Assembly: GCF_965232525.1 (NCBI RefSeq)
Contig: NZ_OZ246980.1
Location: 2,790,001 to 2,854,000 of the forward strand
DNA length: 64,000 bases
Source of the DNA: Bauldia sp965232525
GTDB lineage: Bacteria > Pseudomonadota > Alphaproteobacteria > Rhizobiales > Kaistiaceae
Direction of reading: 5' to 3'
In this document: positions 36,601 to 45,056 of the stretch, piece after piece
Layout of the letters: every line of letters starts with the position of its first letter
Numbering within the stretch: position 1 is the first letter of the stretch
Program-made: the position numbers and the translations under genes
Notes under the pieces: generated by a model
What the model saw: the letters and a program-made list of their open reading frames with translations, nothing else
Told to the model about the DNA's origin: nothing
Databases searched by the model: none

Positions 36601-37650
36601 ATGACATCACCCCAGGACCTGACCGGCTTCGGCTGGTCGAATGCTTTTCAATCGCAGCTTTCCCTCGAGGACATGGAGGCAAGCGAACCCGCCCGCGTGG
36701 TCGCCGTTCATCGCAACGGTTTGGACGTGAGCGGCCCAGGCTTTTCCGAACGGGTCGGCTTCCCGCCGACGGATGCGCAAGATGAGGAGTCCTGGCCGAC
36801 GGTCGGCGACTGGCTGCTCGTCGCCAAGGCCGACCATCGGCCGCTGCGTCTGCTGGAGCGCAAGACTCTGTTCAAGCGCCGCGCTGCCGGCACCGGCCGC
36901 CGCATCCAGCTCATCGCCGCTAATGTCGATACGCTGCTGATCGTCTCGTCCTGCAATCAGGACTTCAACCCCCGCCGGCTGGAGCGGTACCTGATACTCG
37001 CACGTGACGCCGGCGTCATGCCGGTGATCGTGCTGACCAAGGTCGATCTGGTCGATGATCCGACGCCGTACCGGGTCGCCGCCGAACGGCTGATGTCCGG
37101 ACTTCTGGTCGAGTGCGTCGACGCCCGCAGCGACGCCGGGGTCGCGCCGTTGCAATCATGGTGCGGGCCGGGCCAGACGGTGGCACTGGTCGGCTCGTCC
37201 GGCGTCGGCAAGTCGACTCTGGTCAACACGCTCGCCGGAAACACGGAACAGGCGACGCAGCCGGTGCGGGCCGACGACGATCACGGCCGGCATACGACCA
37301 CCGGTCGGTCGCTGCACCGTCTCGCCGACGGCGGATGGCTGATCGACACCCCCGGCATGCGCGAACTGCAGCTGGTAGACTCCGAAGCCGGCGTCGAGGC
37401 GCTGTTCGACGATATCGTCGCGCTGGCGGCCCAATGCCGGTTTGGGGACTGCGCCCACGACACGGAGCCCGGATGCGCGGTACAGGCCGCGCTCGCTGAC
37501 GGCACGCTCGCGCCGGAACGGTTCAGGCGCTACCGCAAGCTCCAGGCGGAGGAAGCCCACAATTCAGCGTCGATCGCCGAGCGGCGGGCGCGCGAGAAGG
37601 GCTTCGGCCGGATGGTCAAGGCGATCATGCGCGACAGCCGGAAGCGGTGA
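36601..37650 (+). CDS. rsgA: Small ribosomal subunit biogenesis GTPase RsgA
   Basis: 349 aa circularly permuted GTPase that checks late 30S maturation. An N-terminal OB-fold (about 25-95) is followed by the permuted G domain: G4 VLTKVDLVD near 140-148 precedes P-loop GSSGVGKSTLVN near 198-209, then HGRHTTTGRSLH and G3 DTPGMREL. The C-terminal zinc site is CRFGDCAHDTEPGC near 280-293 (Cys-Cys-His-Cys). ATG 36601 has only a weak ribosome-binding site. Confidence 0.95.
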   Translation: MTSPQDLTGFGWSNAFQSQLSLEDMEASEPARVVAVHRNGLDVSGPGFSERVGFPPTDAQDEESWPTVGDWLLVAKADHRPLRLLERKTLFKRRAAGTGRRIQLIAANVDTLLIVSSCNQDFNPRRLERYLILARDAGVMPVIVLTKVDLVDDPTPYRVAAERLMSGLLVECVDARSDAGVAPLQSWCGPGQTVALVGSSGVGKSTLVNTLAGNTEQATQPVRADDDHGRHTTTGRSLHRLADGGWLIDTPGMRELQLVDSEAGVEALFDDIVALAAQCRFGDCAHDTEPGCAVQAALADGTLAPERFRRYRKLQAEEAHNSASIAERRAREKGFGRMVKAIMRDSRKR

Positions 37651-37681
37651 GGACGGGGCGTCCGGTGAGTCATGGTTTTGG

Positions 37682-37701
37682 ATTCCCGCCTCCGCGGGAA
37701 T
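37682..37701. repeat. REP-like hairpin
   Basis: ATTCCCGC-CTCC-GCGGGAAT is a perfect 8 bp stem with a 4 nt loop, 31 bp after the rsgA stop. The same motif in inverted form occurs at 37814-37833. It may also act as a transcription boundary. Confidence 0.7.
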
Positions 37702-37813
37702 GAGCGTAAATGGGGACGACGGCGAGCGGGCAGAGGCAGGCGGGGGGCTGGGGCCCAGGACGAAGCACCGAGAACATCTGCCGCGTTTGGTGTCGGCCTG
37801 TCCACCACCGCTC

Positions 37814-37833
37814 GTTCCCGCGAAGGCGGGGAC
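37814..37833. repeat. REP-like hairpin, inverted copy
   Basis: GTTCCCGCGAAGGCGGGGAC forms a 7 bp stem with one wobble pair. It is the reverse form of the unit at 37682-37701, 132 bp away. Confidence 0.65.
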
Positions 37834-38008
37834 CCAGAAGCTCAAACCTCTTCCGGTGGGTCTTCGGAAATCGAACCGGCTCTCTCCCGGAAAGGTCGAA
37901 TGCCGTTTCACCGCCGCCCTTTGACATCGGCCCGCCCCGTGCGGTTAGTTGGCCCAACTCGGGTGCAACGCCCTCGAACGGACGCGATCCCGACAAGGGA
38001 CATGACAC

Positions 38009-38530
38009 ATGCGCGCACTGCTCGCCACCGCCGGACTGGCCCTGGTTGTCGCCGCCCCGGCGTTTGCCGAAACGCCCGAGGAAGCGGTCGCCTACGCGTT
38101 TCTCGGGCTCGCCGACGGCGCGACGCTCGAGCGTAGCGGAACGACGATAGAGTGGACCGAAACGGCGGCCTCGCCGGCGACCTTCGACGGGGTCGCGATC
38201 ATCGGCGGCCATCGCTCCAACATCCGCTTCATCATTACGGCGACCGAGGACTGTCGCTACGAGATCACCCTCCAGGGACCGGCGAACCTGGTCCCCGGCG
38301 GCAGCCGGCTGTTCGGTCGGGTGTCGCTCCGGGAAATCCGCGACGTGAGGATCAGTGAGACCGGGTACAAGTCACAGATAGAGGGCACCGGGTTCTGCCA
38401 GACCGGGCAACACAATCCCAGCTGTATGGTGGCGCGCGACCCGGATCTGTTCGGTACCGTCGACCTTGACCGGCACCGCAAGATGGTGGCGTTCCTTCAG
38501 GACGAAGTCTGCGTGGCGACAACCCAATAG
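38009..38530 (+). CDS. Secreted protein of unknown function
   Basis: 173 aa with a clear signal peptide (MRALLATAGLALVVAAPAFA, cut before ETPEEA). The mature part is about 153 aa, acidic and probably all-beta. It has cysteines at CRYEIT, GFCQTGQHNPSC and EVCVATTQ, so two disulphides are possible in the periplasm. I recognise no family. A ribosome-binding site AAGGGA precedes the start, and the cupin gene follows 7 bp later, suggesting one transcript. Confidence 0.75.
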   Translation: MRALLATAGLALVVAAPAFAETPEEAVAYAFLGLADGATLERSGTTIEWTETAASPATFDGVAIIGGHRSNIRFIITATEDCRYEITLQGPANLVPGGSRLFGRVSLREIRDVRISETGYKSQIEGTGFCQTGQHNPSCMVARDPDLFGTVDLDRHRKMVAFLQDEVCVATTQ

Positions 38531-38537
38531 GCGAGTG

Positions 38538-38999
38538 ATGACCGACTGGAAGCACGATGGCGTCAAGGTGATCCCGGGGGACAGCCTCGACCCCAACACG
38601 GCGCAGACGCCGGGGATGGAGCGGGCCGCCGCGATCAATTTCGCTCGCGCCGGCGCCCAGAAGATCTGGGCGGGCACGGTGGTGATCCGGCCGAACGCCA
38701 AGACCGGCGCCCATCATCACGGTGAACTGGAAAGCGTGATCTACGTGATCAAGGGCCAGGCGCGGATGCGCTGGGGCGAGCATCTGGAATATGTGGCTGA
38801 AGCCGGTCCGGGCGACTTCATCTTCGTGCCGCCCTACGTGCCGCATCAGGAGATCAACGCCTCGACCGACGAACCGCTCGAATGCGTGCTGGTGCGCAGC
38901 GACAACGAAGCGGTCGTCGTCAATCTCGACATCGAGCCGGTGGAGAAGCCCGAGGAAGTCCTGTGGGTCGATCCCATCCACCGCGACCCAAGCGGATAG
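38538..38999 (+). CDS. Cupin domain protein
   Basis: 153 aa single-domain cupin. Motif 1 is GAHHHGELESVIYVIKGQ (about 56-73, His/His/Glu metal ligands). Motif 2 is AGPGDFIFVPPYVPHQEIN (about 91-109, His ligand). No signal peptide, so cytoplasmic. The specific reaction is unknown. The chosen ATG 38538 lies 7 bp after the secreted-protein gene. Confidence 0.85.
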   Translation: MTDWKHDGVKVIPGDSLDPNTAQTPGMERAAAINFARAGAQKIWAGTVVIRPNAKTGAHHHGELESVIYVIKGQARMRWGEHLEYVAEAGPGDFIFVPPYVPHQEINASTDEPLECVLVRSDNEAVVVNLDIEPVEKPEEVLWVDPIHRDPSG

Positions 39000-39080
39000 C
39001 GCCAATCCCATAAACCGCGTAAAAGCCGGGTCGTTGGCCCCGTCGCGCTAGCCGAGGCCGCATCAGTTTGGGCTCTCGCC

Positions 39081-40202
39081 ATGCTCGCTCTCATCCGCAG
39101 CGAAGCTGCCTTCATCGTCGCCGCCGCAACGACGCTCGTCATGTATACGGTCGGCGAGGGCTGGTTCTATGATCTGTCCGACCCGCTGATCTTCACCGGC
39201 CTGTTCATCTGGATCTTCGGCGCGATGATCTGGTCGGCCTTCGCGGCGGTCGGCCACGCCGACGAACTGGCGGAGATTCTCGGCGAACCGTACGGCACGC
39301 TGATCCTGACGATCTCGGTGATCAGCATCGAGGTCGCGGTGATTTCGGCGGTGATGCTGACGGGGCAGGCGTCGCCGGAGCTCGCGCGCGACACCATGCT
39401 CGCGGTGCTGATGATCGTGCTGAACGGCATGGTCGGACTGAGCCTGCTGATCGGCGGGGCCCGCTACGGCGAGCAGGAATACAACCTTCAGGGGGCGCGA
39501 GCGTTCCTCGCCGTTCTGGTGACCCTGGCGACGATCACCCTGATCCTGCCGCGGTTCACCACCTCGACGGCCGATCCGAGCCTCGACACGATGCAGTCGA
39601 TCCTGTTCAGCATCGCCACAGTGGCGCTTTACGGCACGTTCCTGGCGATCCAGACCGTTCGCCACCGGGGCTACTTCGTCGACCCGGCACCCTCGGTCGG
39701 CGCTGCGGTGGTTCCCGCGGAGGCGGTGCACCATCATACGCCGAGCGGACGCGGGGCAGCCTTCCACGCCGTCTTCCTGGTGCTGACGCTGGTCCCGATC
39801 GTGCTCCTGTCCAAGAAACTCGCGACCCTGATCGACGCGGGTATCGTCGCGCTCGCGGCGCCGGTGGCGCTCGGTGGTGTCCTGATTGCTCTGCTGGTGC
39901 TTGCGCCGGAAGGACTGGCCGCCTTCAGGGCGGCGAACGCCAATTCGCTCCAACGCGCCGTCAACATCTGCCTCGGCTCGGCGCTGGCGACCATCAGCCT
40001 GACGGTTCCCGCCGTGATCGTTATCGGTCTGGTCACCGACACCCATGTGATCCTCGGGCTCGACAACACCGACATGGTGCTGCTCACCGTGACCCTGATC
40101 CTCAGCCTGATGACCTTCGGCGGCGCCCGCACCAGCGTGCTTCAGGGCGCCGTCCATCTGGTCCTGTTCTTCGTCTACATCGTGCTGATCTTCGATCCGT
40201 GA
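39081..40202 (+). CDS. chaA: ChaA-type calcium/cation:proton antiporter
   Basis: 373 aa integral membrane protein of the CaCA superfamily with about eleven hydrophobic segments. The two inverted alpha-repeat glutamate motifs are ISIEVAVISAVMLTG (about 86-100) and VLAPEGLAAFRAANANSLQR (about 273-292). The central loop is His-rich (EAVHHHTPSG). It would export calcium or other cations in exchange for protons at the inner membrane. Closest by pattern to ChaA; the exact ion is not certain. Confidence 0.85.
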   Translation: MLALIRSEAAFIVAAATTLVMYTVGEGWFYDLSDPLIFTGLFIWIFGAMIWSAFAAVGHADELAEILGEPYGTLILTISVISIEVAVISAVMLTGQASPELARDTMLAVLMIVLNGMVGLSLLIGGARYGEQEYNLQGARAFLAVLVTLATITLILPRFTTSTADPSLDTMQSILFSIATVALYGTFLAIQTVRHRGYFVDPAPSVGAAVVPAEAVHHHTPSGRGAAFHAVFLVLTLVPIVLLSKKLATLIDAGIVALAAPVALGGVLIALLVLAPEGLAAFRAANANSLQRAVNICLGSALATISLTVPAVIVIGLVTDTHVILGLDNTDMVLLTVTLILSLMTFGGARTSVLQGAVHLVLFFVYIVLIFDP

Positions 40203-40718
40203 TCAGGACAGCCCGACCCCCGTCTCGCGCTGGAAGAAGATGAGATCGAGCGGCGGCGTGGCGTCAGGGCCGGCGATCCCGGTCACCAGGCCGTGGGCTT
40301 GACCGCGGTGGTGGGTCTGGTGATTGAAGAAGTGCGCCAGGGCCGGTGACAGGGGCTGGCTGATGTCCTGGGGCCGGACGACGGTGCGGTAGCTGAGGGT
40401 GGCGGCAATGTCCGCTTCGGACAGGCCATCGACATACGCGATGATCCGCTCGTCCTCCACTTCACGGGCCGCACGCAGGTCAGCGAACCGCTCGTGCAGG
40501 ATCGCGTCGAGCTCCGTCGGCACGGGACCCTCACCGGTGAACCGGCTCATCCAGACATAATCGCCGACCAGCAGGTGGTTTAGGGTGCCGTGCAGCGAGC
40601 CGAAGAAGGCGCCGCGGTCCGCCCGATAGTCGGCATCGGGCAGCGTGGCCGCCGCATCGTAGAGCCTGCGGTTGGCCCACTGGTTGTATCGGGCGAACAT
40701 GGCGTAGTGTGACTTCAT
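40203..40718 (-). CDS. DinB family protein
   Basis: 171 aa four-helix bundle protein. The DinB pattern of three metal-binding His is readable: GSLHGTLNHLLVGDYVWMSR (first His pair near 44-50) and HFFNHQTHHRGQAHGLV near 137-153. MFARYNQWANRRLYDAAATL is the first helix. Family members include thiol-dependent transferases; the substrate is unknown. ATG 40718 fits the family N-terminus. The stop abuts chaA tail to tail. Confidence 0.88.
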   Translation of the reverse strand: MKSHYAMFARYNQWANRRLYDAAATLPDADYRADRGAFFGSLHGTLNHLLVGDYVWMSRFTGEGPVPTELDAILHERFADLRAAREVEDERIIAYVDGLSEADIAATLSYRTVVRPQDISQPLSPALAHFFNHQTHHRGQAHGLVTGIAGPDATPPLDLIFFQRETGVGLS

Positions 40719-40880
40719 GTAGGGTGGCCTCGTTCCATCAGCTGCTCGGCAGATCGCTGGTTTCCTGGTTTTCACGGGTTCGTTGCGCGTCGGGGTGTCG
40801 TTAGCTGGTCGCGCGGGCGGTGCAACGATGAGCCTTACCAAGCTAACACGGTGCTACCGAGCAGGAGCATGGAGAGTTCG

Positions 40881-42578
40881 ATGACACGTTTCCCGCTGAG
40901 ACAGCTTCTTCTCGCCCTCTTTGTGTTGGCGCCGAGCCTGGCCCTGGCGGATGCGGCTGTTCTCCGACCGTCCAATCCGGACACGACAGCACTACCGCCT
41001 GCCGAATGGCCGAAGCCGCCCTCGGAGCTCTTTCCCGGGCTTTTTCGCGCGGTGGCGCTTGCCGACGTAGTCGTCGCCAAGGACTGGGCCGACGCGGTAC
41101 CGAACAAACCGGTGGCGGACATCCTGAGCGCGTATGAGCGAGACAAGCCGGTTGGCAAGGACGCCCTTCATGCATTTGTCCAGGCGAACTTCACGCTGCC
41201 GGACGACGATGACCCCGAAGGTGATCTCCCCCAGGGTCTTGGCATGCGCGGTCATATCGAAGCGCTGTGGCCGTTGCTGACCCGGAAAAGCGGTGCCGGG
41301 GCGAAGGGAAGTTCCCTCATTCCCCTGCCGAACCCCTACATCGTGCCCGGTGGACGATTTCGGGAGGTGTACTACTGGGACAGCTACTTCACCATGCTCG
41401 GGTTCGGGCCGGATCAGGCCAAAATCCGATCCAACATGATCGATAACTTCGCCTACTTGATCGACCGCTTCGGTTTCATTCCCAACGCCAATCGAACCTA
41501 TTATCTTAGCCGGTCGCAGCCGCCGTTCTTCTTCATGATGGTCGGCCTGTTGTCGCCGGACGATCGTGGCGCGGCCTTCCAGGCCTATCTCGATGAGCTC
41601 CGTAAGGAACACGCGTTCTGGATGGACGGCGCCGACGGGCTGAAGCCAGGCGAGGCAGTGCAAAACGTGGTGCGGCTCCCCGATGGGGCTATTCTCAATC
41701 GCTACTGGGACAGCCGCGACGTCCCGCGTGACGAATCCTACGAAGTGGACGTCAAGACGGCCTCGCAGACGACGCGTCCGGCGGATACGGTCTACCGCGA
41801 TTTGCGCGCGACAGCGGAAAGCGGGTGGGACTTCTCCTCACGCTGGTTCGCCGCAGCCGATCTCGACAGCATCGAGACAACCAACATCCTGCCGGCCGAC
41901 CTGAACAGCCTGCTCTACGGTCAGGAGCTGGCGATTGCCGCCGGCTGCCAGGCCGCCGGCGACGCGACGTGCGCGACCGAATACGCGGATCGCGCCAAGC
42001 AGCGGCAGGCGGCGATGAACGCTTATCTGTGGAACGCCGATCTCGGCGCATTCGCCGACTATGACCATGTCAACCGCGAGCACCGCTCCGCGGTTACGGC
42101 GGCGATGATCTATCCGTTGTTCTTTGGGGTGGCAACCGACGACCAGGCCGCGGCGACGGCCCGCCTCGTGGAAGGGAAGCTGCTGGCGCCCGGCGGGCTG
42201 GTGACCACTACGGTTGCGACACACCAGCAGTGGGATAAGCCGGACGGCTGGGCGCCGCTGCAGTGGCTGGCGGTCAACGGTCTGCGTGACTATGGCGAGG
42301 ACGACTTGGCGCGGACGATCGCTCAGCGGTGGCTGGAGACAGTCGCGCGGACCTACTGTGCCAGCGGCAGGTTGGTCGAAAAATACAATGTGGAAACCGT
42401 GTCACCGGGCGGCGGCGGCGAATACAAGCTGCAGGACGGCTTCGGTTGGACCAACGGTGTTACCATCGGCCTGCTCAACCTTTACCCCAATCTTTCAAGC
42501 TACGGCGACATCAAGCCGACCGACGTGAGCCAGTCCGACGCGGCTCGCCTGAAGGCGTGCGAGGCGGCGTTGCCTTAG
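40881..42578 (+). CDS. treA: Periplasmic alpha,alpha-trehalase (GH37)
   Basis: Hydrolyses trehalose to two glucose. 565 aa with a signal peptide (LRQLLLALFVLAPSLALADA, residues 6-25). Both GH37 signatures are present: PGGRFREVYYWDSYFTMLGF near 157-176 and QQWDKPDGWAPLQWLAVNGL near 449-468. GGGGEYKLQDGFGWTNGV near the end is also conserved. The ATG at 40881 follows GGAGAG. It would let the cell use external trehalose as carbon or osmolyte. Followed by two MITE-like hairpins. Confidence 0.95.
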   Translation: MTRFPLRQLLLALFVLAPSLALADAAVLRPSNPDTTALPPAEWPKPPSELFPGLFRAVALADVVVAKDWADAVPNKPVADILSAYERDKPVGKDALHAFVQANFTLPDDDDPEGDLPQGLGMRGHIEALWPLLTRKSGAGAKGSSLIPLPNPYIVPGGRFREVYYWDSYFTMLGFGPDQAKIRSNMIDNFAYLIDRFGFIPNANRTYYLSRSQPPFFFMMVGLLSPDDRGAAFQAYLDELRKEHAFWMDGADGLKPGEAVQNVVRLPDGAILNRYWDSRDVPRDESYEVDVKTASQTTRPADTVYRDLRATAESGWDFSSRWFAAADLDSIETTNILPADLNSLLYGQELAIAAGCQAAGDATCATEYADRAKQRQAAMNAYLWNADLGAFADYDHVNREHRSAVTAAMIYPLFFGVATDDQAAATARLVEGKLLAPGGLVTTTVATHQQWDKPDGWAPLQWLAVNGLRDYGEDDLARTIAQRWLETVARTYCASGRLVEKYNVETVSPGGGGEYKLQDGFGWTNGVTIGLLNLYPNLSSYGDIKPTDVSQSDAARLKACEAALP

Positions 42579-42641
42579 GCGAGCGCGACGCTGCGCGTTC
42601 TCGATGGTAGCGTTGGTCACGCTTAGCCCTATGACCGTTGG

Positions 42642-42718
42642 CTAGTGGTTCGACTCCAACATTTGCTACCCTCCTGCGGTACACGGTCAGGCAAATGTCG
42701 GAGTCATAGAACCACTAG
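42642..42718. mobile_element. MITE-like hairpin element, copy 1
   Basis: 77 bp palindromic unit whose ends are the perfect inverted repeat CTAGTGGTTC / GAACCACTAG. The inner arms GACTCCAACATTTGC and GCAAATGTCGGAGTC also pair with one mismatch, separated from the ends by a 3 nt bulge on one side. The central loop is about 25 bp. AT-rich compared with its surroundings. No coding capacity. It may double as a terminator for trehalase. Confidence 0.65.
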
Positions 42719-42731
42719 CAAATATTTGATC

Positions 42732-42810
42732 CTAGTGGAGCTTTTGAATTTGACATTTGAGCAAGAGCCTGGCCGCAAACGAGACTCAAATGTCAAATTC
42801 GCTCCACTAG
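42732..42810. mobile_element. MITE-like hairpin element, copy 2
   Basis: 79 bp unit, 13 bp after copy 1. Ends CTAGTGGAGC / GCTCCACTAG; inner arms GAATTTGACATTTGAG / CTCAAATGTCAAATTC pair perfectly, with an extra TTT on the left side. It shares CTAGTGG termini and GACATTTG in the arms with copy 1 but differs elsewhere, so the two are diverged members of one family rather than a recent duplication. Confidence 0.65.
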
Positions 42811-42838
42811 GCGGTGTTTGGCGGAGCGGGAGACAATC

Positions 42839-43336
42839 ATGACAGGTCGGTGTTTGAGTATTGCGGGAGCGGTGTTGATGGTGACGGCTTTCGCCGGCCC
42901 GAGCCAGGCGGATGACGCCGACGGGATCGTGTGCGGCCGGGTCGTGCTCACCGGCGGCGAGAAGGCGGTGGAATTCGTTGACAACGGAGCGCCGGGGGTC
43001 AGCATCGGCGACGTTCGTGCCGGCTGGCGGGCACTTCACGATGACGCGGGCACCTACCAGGGCAAGACGTATTTCGTTGCCACCGTCGTGGATGTCGATC
43101 CGGAGGGTGGCGGCGACACGGTGCAGGGGACTTACACGATTGCGCTGGCCGATGGCTGGCTGGTCGCGGCGGCCTTTTACGGCTGGAACGATGCGTCCGA
43201 CGTCAGCCAGCGTGCGACAGGGGCGACGCTGGTGATCACCGATGGGTTCGGCGCCTATGGCGGCGCCGAGGGAATCCTCACCATCGAGCCGGGCGATACC
43301 CCGAAATATCGCTTTCAGGTGGATTGCGAGGATTAG
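42839..43336 (+). CDS. Secreted allene-oxide-cyclase-barrel-like protein
   Basis: 165 aa; signal peptide to about residue 24 (GRCLSIAGAVLMVTAFAGPS). The mature part has the eight-strand layout of dirigent/allene oxide cyclase barrels: SIGDVRAGWRALHDDAGTY, GDTVQGTYTIALADGWLVAA, RATGATLVITDGFGAYGGAE. The GxGxYxGAxG-like turn near the end (GFGAYGGAEGILTI) supports this. Function in bacteria unknown. The start ATG lies 28 bp after the second hairpin element, so its promoter may lie in the element. The last 44 bp are repeated at 43941-43984. Confidence 0.6.
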   Translation: MTGRCLSIAGAVLMVTAFAGPSQADDADGIVCGRVVLTGGEKAVEFVDNGAPGVSIGDVRAGWRALHDDAGTYQGKTYFVATVVDVDPEGGGDTVQGTYTIALADGWLVAAAFYGWNDASDVSQRATGATLVITDGFGAYGGAEGILTIEPGDTPKYRFQVDCED

Positions 43337-43478
43337 GCCGTGGACTTGTAAACAGCGAATGGGGCGCACAGCCGACTGCCGCGCCGGTTGTTCGGGGGGC
43401 GTCACAAAACCCCCACTCTTCTTCAATAGCTTGGTTGCTTCCTCGTCTTCGGCAAAATCACAAAATAAGGAGTCTCCG

Positions 43479-43907
43479 ATGCGTGCACTATTCCTTGCTG
43501 CCGTAATGGCCACGACGGGCGGCGCTGCGCTCGCGCAAGATGTTCCGAACCTCGTGGGCACCTACGAAATCGCCAAGTTCGAAGGCATCGCCGCCGGCCC
43601 ATCCTCTCATCGCGCCGACGGTGATGCCGGAGCGATCCGGGAATCTGATACCGCCGCCGCCAGCTTCGAGATCACGAGCCAATCGGGGAACCGCCTCACG
43701 GCCAAACGCGTGAGCGACCAGAGCGAGGAAACGCTGCTCGGCATGATCGCATTTGATAACGAAGAGATATTCTTCGTTGATGACGATGATTTTTGGGTCG
43801 GTCGGATCATGGGCAACGGCGTTCTTGAGGTCTGCGCCATGAAGTCTGCCAAACACGACGACGGCCATGCCCTCGGGGTGAAATGCATGGAGCTGGTGAA
43901 GCAGTAG
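43479..43907 (+). CDS. Small secreted protein of unknown function
   Basis: 142 aa with signal peptide MRALFLAAVMATTGGAALA cut before QDVPNL. The mature part begins NLVGTYEIAKFEGIAAGPSS and reads like a beta-barrel of antiparallel strands (FEITSQSGNRLTAKRVS, NEEIFFVDDDDFWVGRIMGN, VLEVCAMKS). The opening NLVGTYE and alternating-strand layout resemble small lipocalin/avidin-like folds, but I cannot assign a family. A strong AAGGAG precedes the start. It stands between the barrel protein gene and a leftover copy of that gene's end. Confidence 0.6.
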   Translation: MRALFLAAVMATTGGAALAQDVPNLVGTYEIAKFEGIAAGPSSHRADGDAGAIRESDTAAASFEITSQSGNRLTAKRVSDQSEETLLGMIAFDNEEIFFVDDDDFWVGRIMGNGVLEVCAMKSAKHDDGHALGVKCMELVKQ

Positions 43908-43940
43908 CCTTACCAGACGACGCTTCCGACATCGGCCACC

Positions 43941-43984
43941 GGGCGACACCCCGAAATATCGCTTTCAGTCGGATTGCGAAGACC
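43941..43984 (+). pseudogene. Duplicated 3'-end fragment of the barrel-protein gene
   Basis: About 44 bp match the end of the upstream secreted-protein gene (43291-43334) with five mismatches, reading GDTPKYRFQSDCED where the intact gene reads GDTPKYRFQVDCED. The stop codon is lost and nothing of the rest of the gene is present. Evidence of an old tandem duplication that was later deleted. Confidence 0.7.
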
Positions 43985-44008
43985 AGGCGCGCCGGAGGTC
44001 ACCGGCGC

Positions 44009-44551
44009 TCAATCGCCTGTGCCGGTCGACCGGGACGCGGCTGCCGTACCGATGGAGCGGTTTTTTCGGTTGGCGTGCATGGGCAGGATCAGTCCCCACG
44101 CGGTCTCCCGAGGCGATCCGACCGCTCGAAACCCGAGCTTTTCATAAACGGCGATCGCCCGCGCATTGTCGGGATGAGGATCGGTGGCGATCACCGGAGC
44201 GCCGGCATCAAACATGTCCTTCATCCTGTTTGCGATGAACGCCGAACCGTGTCCGCGTCCGATCATTTCGGGTTCACCAATGTACTGATCGATGCCGCGC
44301 GACCCCTCAGGCAAGTGGGCAAAATGGTGCTCCTCCCAACCGTGCACCGCATAGTCCTGCATGAACGCGAACGGTCTTCCGTCCAGCGCAACGATCCATC
44401 TCGCCACGCGGGGATCGTCGATTTCATCCTGGTCGTAGGGTTCGCCGGCATCCCACCACCGGCGAATGTGAGGGCGTGACCGCCAATCCATTAGCAGTGG
44501 CACATCGCGCATCGTCACCTGGCGGAAGCTATAGCTTTTCGTCTCAGGCAT
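44009..44551 (-). CDS. GNAT family N-acetyltransferase
   Basis: 180 aa. Begins SYSFRQVTMRDVPLLMDWRS, then acetyl-CoA-binding GIDQYIGEPEMIGRGHGSAF (about 97-116) and the helix NARAIAVYEKLGFRAVG. The layout of motif A (IGRGHGS) and WRSRPHIRRWWD near the N-terminus resembles the AAC(6')-like and RimJ/L-like acetyltransferases. The substrate is not determinable, and an antibiotic-resistance role is not supported. Confidence 0.8.
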   Translation of the reverse strand: MPETKSYSFRQVTMRDVPLLMDWRSRPHIRRWWDAGEPYDQDEIDDPRVARWIVALDGRPFAFMQDYAVHGWEEHHFAHLPEGSRGIDQYIGEPEMIGRGHGSAFIANRMKDMFDAGAPVIATDPHPDNARAIAVYEKLGFRAVGSPRETAWGLILPMHANRKNRSIGTAAASRSTGTGD

Positions 44552-44622
44552 CCGACAAACGCTTCAGGGTTTTGCGGCGGGAATCCACCTGCCTGGCTTC
44601 GATTTTCGCCCGGGCGTGACGG

Positions 44623-44976
44623 TTAACCGACCAGCGTCAGGACGTTGCCGGCCGGGTCCTCGAAATGGGCGAGGGAGCCGCCCCAGAACTGCTTCTCCGG
44701 CGGCCCCTGGAGCGAGACGCCCTTGTCGCTGAGCCAGCGATAGGTCGCGTCGATATCGTCAACCTGCAGGGAGACGCCGACGAAGCGACCGACGAGGCTG
44801 CCTTCCCGGCCGCTCGGATCCTCCTGCTCGACGATCAGTTCGGCGGAGCCGACGTCGTAGCCGGCGGCGTTGGCGTCTTCCATCGCCCAGTTTTCCTTCA
44901 GGCCGAGCGTGTCGCGATAGAACGACCGCGCCTTGGCGAAGTCGTCGACGAAGATGCGGACACCATAAAGACGCAT
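44623..44976 (-). CDS. VOC/glyoxalase-like protein
   Basis: 117 aa, two beta-alpha-beta-beta-beta units: MRLYGVRIFVDDFAKARSFY, TLGLKENWAM, then GVSLQVDDIDATYRWLSDKG and HFEDPAGNVLTLVG. Metal ligand positions are partly replaced, so it may be a non-catalytic binding protein or a ring-cleavage-type enzyme; the substrate is unknown. ATG 44976 follows GGAAGGAG. Confidence 0.82.
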   Translation of the reverse strand: MRLYGVRIFVDDFAKARSFYRDTLGLKENWAMEDANAAGYDVGSAELIVEQEDPSGREGSLVGRFVGVSLQVDDIDATYRWLSDKGVSLQGPPEKQFWGGSLAHFEDPAGNVLTLVG

Positions 44977-45056
44977 CGCGTGGCACTCCTTCCGGGCGTT
45001 GGGGAAACGGTAGCGCTGTTTCGCGGTGCGGGACAAGGCGTGGGTGTGCCGCGATC

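Larger units (their letters stand above)
37651..38008. other. Repeat-bearing intergenic region after rsgA
   Basis: 358 bp without a gene. It contains two REP-like hairpins (37682-37701 and 37814-37833), and near its right end TTTGACA (37920-37926) is a possible -35 for the secreted protein gene. Confidence 0.5.

Noticed and set aside
39063..40157. A minus-strand frame of 364 codons opposite chaA, very rich in Asp, His, Arg and Gln
   Set aside because: Charged low-complexity mirror of a membrane protein gene.
44009..44551. Aminoglycoside 6'-acetyltransferase resistance gene
   Set aside because: Only the general GNAT layout is seen; no residue pattern specific for aminoglycoside binding can be claimed.
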